A stretch of DNA of 35,899 bases, from the NCBI GenBank assembly GCA_017744855.1, contig JAGIAK010000016.1, forward strand, positions 1 to 35,899, read 5' to 3'. Positions 23,691-30,438 of the stretch are shown in pieces (within the stretch, counting starts at the first letter, position 1; each line of letters starts with the position of its first letter). A program made the translations under genes and the position numbers. This stretch comes from Microbacterium sp. (GTDB taxonomy: Bacteria; Actinomycetota; Actinomycetes; Actinomycetales; Microbacteriaceae). The notes under the pieces were generated by a model. It was not told the DNA's origin and made no database searches. It saw only the letters and a program-made list of their open reading frames with translations.

Positions 23691-24718
23691 CCGGAGTCGG
23701 TTCCGGGCCGGCATCCGAGTCTCGGCCGGCATCCGAGCCTAGGACTGCATCCGAGTCCGGGCCGGCATCCCAGTCCGTCCCCCTCGGGTCCGTCAGGATC
23801 ATCCAGGGCGACAACCTCGCCGTCGCGGCCTCCCTCCCGTCCGGATCGTTCACGCTCGTCTACCTCGACCCGCCGTTCAACACCGGTCGCACGCGCGAGC
23901 GACAGGTCGTCACTGCTCGGCGCACGTCCACACCTCAGGATGACGACGCCGATTCCGCCGCGGAGCAGGGGGACGCGGCGGCTCCGACCCCGTCCGTCCT
24001 GAGTTCTGAACACGACCGGGGTGAGCCCGAGGTGCGGCACGGGTTCCACGGGCACCGCTACGAGCGCGTGCGGGGGATGCTGCGGGCGTACGACGACCGG
24101 TTCGACGACTACGGCGACTTCCTGATGCCGCGGCTGGAGGAGGCCTGGCGACTGCTCGCCGACGACGGCACGCTGTACCTCCACCTCGACTACCGGGAGG
24201 CGCACTACGCCAAGGTCATGCTCGACGCGGTGTTCGGGCGCGACTGCTTCCTCAACGAGCTGATCTGGGCGTACGACTACGGGGCGAAGTCGCGGCGCCG
24301 GTGGCCGACCAAGCACGACACGATCCTCGTCTACGTGAAGAACCCCCGCTCGTACGTGTTCAACTCTGACGACGTCGACCGCGAGCCCTACATGGCGCCG
24401 GGACTCGTCACCCCGGAGAAGGCGGCGCGGGGCAAGCTGCCCACCGACGTCTGGTGGCACACGATCGTGCCGACCACGGGGCGGGAGAAGACCGGATACC
24501 CCACGCAGAAGCCGGAGGGGGTGCTGCGCCGCATCGTCCGCGCGTCGAGCCGACCGGGCGATCGGGTGCTCGACCTCTTCGCCGGCTCCGGGACGACCGG
24601 CGCGGTGGCCTCGGCCCTCGGCCGCGATGCCGTGCTCGTCGACGACAACTCCGAGGCGATCCGGGTGATGGTCGAGCGGATGCCGCACGCCGAGGTCGCC
24701 CGGCCTCCCGCCTCCTGA
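23687..24718 (+). CDS. Orphan site-specific DNA methyltransferase, beta class (DPPF)
   Basis: A 343-residue S-adenosylmethionine-dependent DNA methyltransferase. The catalytic motif IV is YLDPPFNTG (about residues 62-70), and the SAM-binding motif I, DLFAGSGTTG, lies near the C-terminus, with GYPTQKPEGVL (motif X) just before it; this order defines the beta class, usually N6-adenine or N4-cytosine methylation. A low-complexity acidic insert (about residues 80-115) separates motif IV from the target-recognition part (WAYDYGAKSRRRWPTKHD). No restriction endonuclease or specificity gene is adjacent, so it may be regulatory or part of a dispersed system. GTG 23687 overlaps the ligase stop by 4 nt; GTG 23669 is a possible alternative. 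Residues 6-30 are an in-frame 6-residue repeat. Confidence 0.87.
   Translation: MTGVGSGPASESRPASEPRTASESGPASQSVPLGSVRIIQGDNLAVAASLPSGSFTLVYLDPPFNTGRTRERQVVTARRTSTPQDDDADSAAEQGDAAAPTPSVLSSEHDRGEPEVRHGFHGHRYERVRGMLRAYDDRFDDYGDFLMPRLEEAWRLLADDGTLYLHLDYREAHYAKVMLDAVFGRDCFLNELIWAYDYGAKSRRRWPTKHDTILVYVKNPRSYVFNSDDVDREPYMAPGLVTPEKAARGKLPTDVWWHTIVPTTGREKTGYPTQKPEGVLRRIVRASSRPGDRVLDLFAGSGTTGAVASALGRDAVLVDDNSEAIRVMVERMPHAEVARPPAS
23705..23776 (+). repeat. Four 18-bp tandem repeats inside the methyltransferase N-terminus
   Basis: Units at 23705, 23723, 23741 and 23759 follow the pattern GGGCCGGCATCCGAGTCT with a few changes each and encode the hexapeptides GPASES, RPASEP, RTASES and GPASQS. The length keeps the frame, so copy number can vary without breaking the gene. 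Confidence 0.85.
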
Positions 24719-24759
24719 CGCACGGCCCGCCTCCTGACGCACGGCCCCGCCTCCTGACG
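24709..24759 (+). repeat. Short tandem repeat after the methyltransferase stop
   Basis: Two full copies and one partial copy of CGCCTCCTGACGCACGGCC (starts at 24709, 24728 and 24748). The first copy contains the TGA stop of the methyltransferase, so the 3' end arose by local duplication. No gene function is apparent. Confidence 0.75.
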
Positions 24760-25043
24760 GAGCGGCGGCATCCGGAGCAGCCGCGGCGCGCGCTTTGTCG
24801 GGCCGATTTACGGATGCAGGGCGACACGCCGCGTTTCCGTCCTGCATTCCGGAAAATCTCCGACGGATGGGCCGGCAGGGCGCCCCGCATGGCGTGTCAC
24901 GTGACCCCGAACGGAGGTCATCCCCCCGGTTTTGGTAATTGTGACCGATTTCTGAAAGTCCCCTGGACATTCTTCCTCGTGTACCGGAATACTGGCATTT
25001 ACATGCGCTCTGTCGACTCCTGTCGACGCCTGGGGAGGGCCGC
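24760..25043 (+). other. Intergenic stretch (325 bp in all from 24719) without a gene
   Basis: This stretch lies between the methyltransferase and the surface-protein gene. Its second half (about 24930-25010) is clearly richer in A and T than the rest of the window. It holds the candidate promoter at 24964-24993, and a duplicated TGTCGACNCCTGTCGAC motif just before the ribosome binding site. No open frame with a credible start is seen in it. Confidence 0.6.
24964..24993 (+). promoter_or_regulatory. Putative promoter of the surface-protein gene
   Basis: TGGACA (24964-24969) and AATACT (24988-24993) are spaced by 18 bp in the AT-richer leader. The start would lie near 25000, giving an untranslated leader of about 45 nt that contains GGGGAGGG at 25032-25039. 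Confidence 0.5.
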
Positions 25044-28000
25044 GTGAAGCGAACGAAGTTCCGCATCACACGGGAGAGGCGAATGAGGACACATGAGGGG
25101 CAGGCTCTGCGCAGGCGCAGGGCGATCGGAGGAGGGATCGCCACGGCAACGGCCGGGGCGGTCATCATCGCAAGCGCGCTCGTGCCGAGCGTCGCGAGCG
25201 CGGCGCCGGGGGATCACTCCGTCGCACAATCGCAGTTCTTGAGCGGATCGATCCTCAACGGCATCGATCTCGCGACGGTCGCCGGACTCGCCGGCACCGA
25301 GGCGATCAACACCGGCGGTGCGACCGTCACCGACACCACGGATCTCGACCTCACGGCGCTCGGAGCGCTCCAGGTCTTCATCCCGAGCGGTGTGTCGATC
25401 CCGCTGGGCACGCTGCTCGAACTCGGCGCCGTGAACCAGTTCTCGCAGGCGCAGCCCACGGGCATCTCGCGTGCGGGCACCGGAGCGGTCAGCGATCAGG
25501 GCGTCGTGGATACCACCGGTACCGGGGCGTTCCCCGCCAGCACCAGCCTCGACCTGATGTCGCTGCTGCCGTCGACTCCGCTGCTGAGCAAGGCCGACGT
25601 CACCCTCAAGGGCGTGACGGGCGTCGCCGCAGAGGACGCGGCCCTGGGGGCGCTGGCCACCGCGTGCGCCGACCTCTCCGCACCGGTCAACTGCCGCGGC
25701 TACAACATCGCGAGCGCGACCTCGAACATCGAGTCCCCCGCTGTCGGGGCCATCGTGACGACAGTGCACTCCGCGCTCGGCACCCTCTCGACGACGCTCA
25801 ACGGTCTGTCGGACGAGATCCTCGCCGGTCTGCTCGGCGGTGTCACCGACTCGCTCGGACTCATCAACGGGCTGCTGCCCGGGGTGTCGCTGGTCTCCAA
25901 CACCCTGACGGTCGACATCAACGCCGACCTCGCCGCGGCACTCGACCCCGTGCTCGCCCAGGACATCACCGTCAGCGGCGTCACGGTCAACGCGGCAGCA
26001 GGCACGGTGACCGTCGACTGGAAGAACGTCGTCGGTCTGAACGGCCTCCCGCCGGGGACCCCGCTGATCAGCGCCACCACGCTGAACACCGTGGCCGCCA
26101 ACGCCGCAGCCGCGCTGACGCAGCTGCAGGGCGAGATCAACACGGCGCTCAACGCGGTCACGCAGAACGTGAACGTCAAGATCGCCGGCGGCGTCTGCCT
26201 GATCGACGTCGCCGTGGTCGGCTGCACCGCGGGTCTGAACCTGTCGTTCGACGGGTCGCTCGCCGCGCTGCTGAACTCGACGGCGCCGCTGGGCGTCACC
26301 GGCACGGGACTCGCATCCGTCGTCACCCCGATCCTCGGGACGCTCACCTCGACGATCCAGGGTGCGACGAGCCTCGTCGTGCTCCCGCTCGTCACGACGG
26401 CGCTCACCACCGCCGGGTCGGCGATCACCACCACGGTCGGTGCGGCCACGACGGCTCTCGCCGACGTCTTCACCCTGATCGCCGGAGTGATCAACGTCAC
26501 GCTCAACGTGCAGGAGCAGGATGTCGACGGGCCAGACACCAACACGGAGGTCGCCGCTCGGCTCACGCTGCTCGGCGGTTCGCCGCTCACCGTCGATCTG
26601 GGCAAGGCCGTGGTCGGCGCCAATGAGGTCGCGGCCGTCGCATCGATCTCCGCGCCCGATACCGTGCAGGCCGGAACCAACCTCGCGGTCACCGGTGCGA
26701 ACTGGCCCGCTGGGCCCGTCGTGCTGCAGCTCACCGATCCGCAGGGCGGCAACGTGGGCGGCCCGGTGACGGCGACCGCATCCGCGGGTGGCACGTTCAG
26801 CGCCAATTACCCTGTTCCGGCCAGCACCCCCGCGGCGACCGGCTACACGATCACCGCGACGGCAGGACCGTTGAGCGCCACCGACACCGTCGAGGTCACG
26901 GCGGCCGCGCCTCCCGGTGACGTGAACACGAACGCCTCGGCCTCGGCCTCCGCGTCCGCGGATGCCACGGCGAACGGCGACCCGTCTGCACAGGCGGCGG
27001 CGCAGGCCGCGGCCATGGCTGATGCCACCTCCACCGCCAGCGCGCAGGCGACCGCCAACGCGCAGGCGGCAGCCCAGGCGGCGGCCAACGCGACGGCGAC
27101 CGCCTCCACCGACGCGTCGACCACGTCGACGTCGACGGCGAACGCGCAGGCGGCGACGGCGGCGCAGGCGGCGGCGAACGCCGACAGCACGGCGACGACG
27201 AACGCCGCGGCGAGTGCGGCGGCGAACGCGAACTCGTCGAGCTCGGCGCAGGCCGCGGCGACGGCGACCTCCTCGGCGCAGGCGTCGAGCGAGGCGTCGG
27301 CCAACGCGAACGCCTCGGCATCGGCCGCCGCGTCCGCCAACGCCGATGCGTCCACCGCTGCGGTCGCGGATGCGGCGGCGCAGGCCGCGGCGTACGCCGA
27401 CGCGACGGCCTCCGCCACGGCGGCGGCCAACGCCGACGCCCTCTCGGCGGCCTCGGTGGCGGCCAACGCGCAGGCCTCGACGACGGCGACGGCGAATGCC
27501 ACGTCGGCGGCGAACGCCAACGCGGCGGCCGCAGCCCAGGCGGCGGCACTCGCCAACGCCACGTCGAACGCCAACGCCGACACCTCGGCCGCGGTGAACG
27601 CCAACGCGAGCTCCGCGGCTCAGGCCGCGGCGCTGTCCACCTCGTCGGCCGACGCATCGACGGCCGCGGTCGGAACGGCCAGCGCGGCAGCCGACCCGAG
27701 CGCGCAGGCGGCGACGACCACGACGGCGTCGGCATCCGCGAACGCGAACGCCAACCCCGCGGGCAAGCTCGGTCTCACCATCGCGCACCCCACCCTCCGG
27801 GTCAGCCAGCAGCAGACCGCTGTCGGCACCGGGTTCCAGGCGGGCGAGGTCGTGACCGGTGTGATGAGCTCGACGCCGTTGGCGCTGGGCACGCAGGTGG
27901 CGAACCAGCAGGGAACGGTCACGTTCACGTGGGCGATCCCGTCCGGAACCGACCTCGGTACGCACACGGTCACCCTGTCCGGTCAGTCGGGCACCGTCGC

Positions 28001-28148
28001 CGGGACGTTCCAGGTCGTCGCGCAGGGCCTCGCCGCCACCGGCGGCAGCCTGCCGAACGGCTGGATCATCCTCGGAGCGCTGCTCGTGATGTTCGGCCTC
28101 GGCTCCGCGCTGCTCGCACGCCCCCGGCGTGCAGGCGCCGCGGCGTAA
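25044..28148 (+). CDS. Sortase-anchored choice-of-anchor G surface protein with Ala-rich stalk
   Basis: A 1034-residue exported cell-wall protein. A basic N-terminus with a hydrophobic core (about 27-52) and ASA cleavage site forms the signal peptide. Residues about 55-560 are a beta-rich, Thr/Ser/Gly/Leu-rich ectodomain that resembles the NCBI choice-of-anchor G group; it contains four Cys, in TACADL, NCRG, GVCLI and VGCTA, possibly paired. An Ig-like segment (about 538-625) follows. Residues 630-904 are a stalk made almost wholly of Ala, Asn, Ser, Thr and Asp. A second small beta domain precedes LAATG (996-1000), a membrane helix and RPRR tail, the class-E type sortase signal of high-GC Gram-positives. 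No sortase gene is in the window. GTG 25044 has a GGGGAGGG at 7 nt; ATG 25083 is an alternative start. Confidence 0.85.
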   Translation: MKRTKFRITRERRMRTHEGQALRRRRAIGGGIATATAGAVIIASALVPSVASAAPGDHSVAQSQFLSGSILNGIDLATVAGLAGTEAINTGGATVTDTTDLDLTALGALQVFIPSGVSIPLGTLLELGAVNQFSQAQPTGISRAGTGAVSDQGVVDTTGTGAFPASTSLDLMSLLPSTPLLSKADVTLKGVTGVAAEDAALGALATACADLSAPVNCRGYNIASATSNIESPAVGAIVTTVHSALGTLSTTLNGLSDEILAGLLGGVTDSLGLINGLLPGVSLVSNTLTVDINADLAAALDPVLAQDITVSGVTVNAAAGTVTVDWKNVVGLNGLPPGTPLISATTLNTVAANAAAALTQLQGEINTALNAVTQNVNVKIAGGVCLIDVAVVGCTAGLNLSFDGSLAALLNSTAPLGVTGTGLASVVTPILGTLTSTIQGATSLVVLPLVTTALTTAGSAITTTVGAATTALADVFTLIAGVINVTLNVQEQDVDGPDTNTEVAARLTLLGGSPLTVDLGKAVVGANEVAAVASISAPDTVQAGTNLAVTGANWPAGPVVLQLTDPQGGNVGGPVTATASAGGTFSANYPVPASTPAATGYTITATAGPLSATDTVEVTAAAPPGDVNTNASASASASADATANGDPSAQAAAQAAAMADATSTASAQATANAQAAAQAAANATATASTDASTTSTSTANAQAATAAQAAANADSTATTNAAASAAANANSSSSAQAAATATSSAQASSEASANANASASAAASANADASTAAVADAAAQAAAYADATASATAAANADALSAASVAANAQASTTATANATSAANANAAAAAQAAALANATSNANADTSAAVNANASSAAQAAALSTSSADASTAAVGTASAAADPSAQAATTTTASASANANANPAGKLGLTIAHPTLRVSQQQTAVGTGFQAGEVVTGVMSSTPLALGTQVANQQGTVTFTWAIPSGTDLGTHTVTLSGQSGTVAGTFQVVAQGLAATGGSLPNGWIILGALLVMFGLGSALLARPRRAGAAA
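26931..27755 (+). repeat. DNA encoding the low-complexity Ala/Asn/Ser/Thr stalk
   Basis: An 825-bp stretch of irregular GCN-rich triplet repeats (often AACGCC and GCGCAGGCG) in the surface-protein gene. All six frames are nearly open here, so it yields misleading long frames, Arg/Pro-rich in one and Ala/Val-rich in the opposite strand. It is a likely site for length change by recombination. Confidence 0.8.
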
Positions 28149-28182
28149 GGGCAGCAGGACGAGAGAGACGCTGGCACAGGTC

Positions 28183-28206
28183 GGGGTCGCCCCAGCGGGC
28201 GGCCCC
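28183..28206 (+). terminator. Intercistronic hairpin between surface protein and DUF5819 gene
   Basis: GGGGTCGCCC (28183-28192) pairs with GGGCGGCCCC (28197-28206) at 9 of 10 positions around a 4-nt loop. It lies in the 84-nt gap and has no U-tract. It could attenuate read-through, so that the structural protein is made in excess of the next two proteins. That role is inferred. Confidence 0.45.
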
Positions 28207-28232
28207 GGCCTTCAGTGATGAGAAGGACCTCG

Positions 28233-29066
28233 ATGAGCACGACGACCGTGAAGGCCCCGGCAGAAGACGACGCCGTCGTGGAGGAGGATGCCGGCGCGAC
28301 GGCGGCATCGAGACCACGCCCGAGCTGGTGGGTGAAGCTCATCGCGCTCGCGGCGTGCCTGTTCACGCTCTGGCACGTGTTCGCATCGTTCCTGTGGATC
28401 GCGCCCTATTCGGCGCTGCGCGAGATCCCCACGCAGGACGTGCTGTCTGGCTACATGCTGCCGATGTTCGGCCAGTCGTGGAGCGTGTTCGCCCCAGAGC
28501 CGATCAACGGCGACTACCACTTCAACGTCCGTGCGGTCATCGAGCAGGACGGCGAGGAGATCGAGACCGGCTGGGTGAGCGCCACCGATGTCGAGCTCTC
28601 GATGATCAGGTACAACCTCTTCCCGCCGCGCGCCGGCATCCAGTCCAGCGAGGTCGCGAGCGGGCAGATGAACGCCTACAACAAGCTCGACGCCGACCAG
28701 CAGGCGGTCGCTGCGCTCGACTTCGCCAAGGACGACGGCGAGGCCTGGATGACGCGCACCTTCGACGAGCTCGAGGGCGGCGACCGGCCGTCGGCCGAGG
28801 CATACATCGCCAAGGACCACCTCGCCACGGCGTACGCCACCCAGGTCGCCTACGCGATCTGGGGAGCGGATGCCGTGATCAGGGTGCAGTACCGGGTGAG
28901 CAGGCAGAACGTCGTGCCGTACGCCCAGCGCAACGACCCGGACGCACAGCGCCCCGAGCCGACGTTCTCGACGACCGGTTGGCGTCTGCCGATCGAGGAG
29001 GAGGGGCAGAGCCGCGAGGACTTCGCCGCCACCTTCCGCACCCAGTTCGAGAGGACCCAGAAGTGA
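28233..29066 (+). CDS. DUF5819 family membrane-anchored protein (SdpA-like in layout)
   Basis: A 277-residue protein with an acidic, disordered N-terminus (about 1-30), one membrane segment near residues 33-57, and an extracytoplasmic or membrane-adjacent domain. The conserved element MFGQSWSVFAPEP (near residue 80) is the family mark. ATG 28233 is chosen because AGAAGGA lies 5 nt upstream; the GTG at 28215 lacks a site. It overlaps the HTTM gene by 4 nt. In Bacillus the single-pass SdpA protein and the HTTM-fold SdpB act together to mature the SdpC toxin; the size, topology and order here are similar, but sequence identity to SdpA cannot be judged by eye. Its partner substrate may be the surface protein upstream. 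Confidence 0.75.
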   Translation: MSTTTVKAPAEDDAVVEEDAGATAASRPRPSWWVKLIALAACLFTLWHVFASFLWIAPYSALREIPTQDVLSGYMLPMFGQSWSVFAPEPINGDYHFNVRAVIEQDGEEIETGWVSATDVELSMIRYNLFPPRAGIQSSEVASGQMNAYNKLDADQQAVAALDFAKDDGEAWMTRTFDELEGGDRPSAEAYIAKDHLATAYATQVAYAIWGADAVIRVQYRVSRQNVVPYAQRNDPDAQRPEPTFSTTGWRLPIEEEGQSREDFAATFRTQFERTQK

Positions 29067-30274
29067 CCGCGGCCCCGGACACCAAGAAGCGCACGTCGCC
29101 GAAGAAGGCAGGACGGAAGGACGCACCGGCGGAGACGCCGACGGAGACGCCGACGCCGCCGAAGAGGCCGGCGCCCCGCGGTGGCCGCCCGGCATCCGCT
29201 CCGCAGCCGGCCGCTGCCCCGCTGCCCGCACGTCTGCTCGCCTTCGCCGCGTCGATGATCGGCGGCCTCTGGGCGATGATCGTCTCGGCGGTCGCGCGTG
29301 TCTTCTCCTTCGTCTCGGACTGGCTGTGGAATGGCAAGAAGGCGCTGTACGGGCTCGCCGTCACCCGCATCCTGTTCGGCGTCACGGCTCTGGGGCTGCT
29401 CGCGGCGAACTTCGGCACGCGTCTGTACACGTTCGGCGCCGGATCCGCGTGGAACGGCGAGATGACGCAGCCGGTGAGCGACTTCCCGAAGATCTGGGTC
29501 TTCAGCGCCTTCCACGCGGCCATGGGCAACGACGTCGTGTACACGGCGCTGTACCTGCTGCTCGCCGCCCTGGCGGTGCTCTTCGTGCTGGGGTGGCGCT
29601 TCCGCATCGTGCTGCCGGTGTTCTTCTGCCTGTGGGTGGGGTTCATCGAGGCCAACGACATGGTCGGCGACCAGGGCGACAACATGTTCCGCATCGCGCT
29701 GCTGCTGCTGTTCTTCGCCGACCCCGCCGCGCGCTGGTCTCTCGACGCGCGGCGCAGGGCGAAGAGCGGGGAATGGTTCGCTCCCGGCAGCCAGCCGGCG
29801 CTGCTGGGCACCGTTTTCCACAACCTCGCCCTCGTCGCCCTCACCGCCCAGGTGTGCTTCGTGTACGCGTCGGGGGCGCTGTTCAAGGCAGGCGGCGCAC
29901 CGTGGGAGCAGGGGTACGCGGTCTACAACCCGCTGCACACCATGCGGTTCGGTACCTGGCCGGTGCTCAGCGAGCTCGTCACGACGTGGGGCCCGATGGT
30001 CGTGGCTTTCAGCTGGGGCTCGATCATCCTGCAGGTGGCGTTCCCGCTCGCGCTGCTCACGCGCCCCACGCGGCTCATCGCGCTCGTCGGCATCCTCTCG
30101 TTCCACATCGGCATCGCCGTGCTCATGGGCCTGCCGTGGTTCTCGCTGACGATGATCGCGATCGACTCGATCTTCATCCGCGACCGCACCTGGCAGCGGC
30201 TGAGCGCGGGGGTGGTCGGGCGGTGGAGAGCGGCCGGCGTCCCCTCCCCGCCACGTGAGCCCACCACCGCGTAG
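29063..30274 (+). CDS. HTTM-domain membrane protein (SdpB-like)
   Basis: A 403-residue integral membrane protein of the HTTM (vitamin K-dependent gamma-carboxylase-like) fold. Residues 1-60 are Lys/Pro/Ala-rich and disordered. The core begins with YGLAVTRILFGVTALGLLA near residue 95 and continues with NDMVGDQGDNMFRIALLLLFFADP, the conserved DxGDxxxR-type element of HTTM proteins, then seven or so further membrane helices. In SdpB of Bacillus and its relatives, this fold is needed to mature a secreted toxin together with SdpA; the chemistry is not settled. The GTG start overlaps the DUF5819 stop by 4 nt, so they are co-translated. No short toxin gene lies next to them, so the substrate is open. 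Confidence 0.85.
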   Translation: MTAAPDTKKRTSPKKAGRKDAPAETPTETPTPPKRPAPRGGRPASAPQPAAAPLPARLLAFAASMIGGLWAMIVSAVARVFSFVSDWLWNGKKALYGLAVTRILFGVTALGLLAANFGTRLYTFGAGSAWNGEMTQPVSDFPKIWVFSAFHAAMGNDVVYTALYLLLAALAVLFVLGWRFRIVLPVFFCLWVGFIEANDMVGDQGDNMFRIALLLLFFADPAARWSLDARRRAKSGEWFAPGSQPALLGTVFHNLALVALTAQVCFVYASGALFKAGGAPWEQGYAVYNPLHTMRFGTWPVLSELVTTWGPMVVAFSWGSIILQVAFPLALLTRPTRLIALVGILSFHIGIAVLMGLPWFSLTMIAIDSIFIRDRTWQRLSAGVVGRWRAAGVPSPPREPTTA

Positions 30275-30285
30275 ACCACCGGAGG

Positions 30286-30350
30286 ACGGATGCCGCGGAC
30301 GCTCACTGTGTCGAGTTCACAACTCGACCGGGCGACGCCGCGGCATCCGT
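30286..30350 (+). terminator. Nested hairpin between the HTTM and acyl-CoA genes
   Basis: An outer stem ACGGATGCCGCGG (30286-30298) / its perfect complement (30338-30350) encloses an inner stem TCGAGTT-CAC-AACTCGA (30311-30327). It begins 11 nt after the HTTM stop. No U-tract follows, but TTGTGTG comes next. It is the likely end of the surface cassette. Confidence 0.65.
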
Positions 30351-30438
30351 TTGTGTGAACCACACACCCGAGTTCTGTCGAAGTTGTCGTAGACCTACCA
30401 TCGAGGTATCCCCACCTTCTCCCGTTGAGAGGAATGCC

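Noticed and set aside
23705..23776. CRISPR array
   Set aside because: The four 18-bp units abut without spacers, are inside a reading frame and encode a hexapeptide repeat.
23687..24718. Restriction-modification or phage-defence system around the methyltransferase
   Set aside because: No endonuclease, specificity subunit or helicase is found in the neighbouring 10 kb on either side.
26962..27597. A 211-codon Arg/Pro-rich frame in the stalk region
   Set aside because: It is the +1 shadow of the Ala/Asn codons; its composition follows directly from the triplet repeats.
24999..27965. A 988-codon antisense reading frame over the surface-protein gene
   Set aside because: It is Arg/Gly-rich, has no recognisable domain and no start signal, and results from the GC-rich repeats of the plus-strand gene.
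25044..30274. Direct call of a classical SDP toxin operon
   Set aside because: There is no small secreted SdpC-like toxin or SdpI/SdpR immunity gene, and the DUF5819-SdpA link is only structural analogy, so the genes are described by family and the link is kept as a hypothesis.
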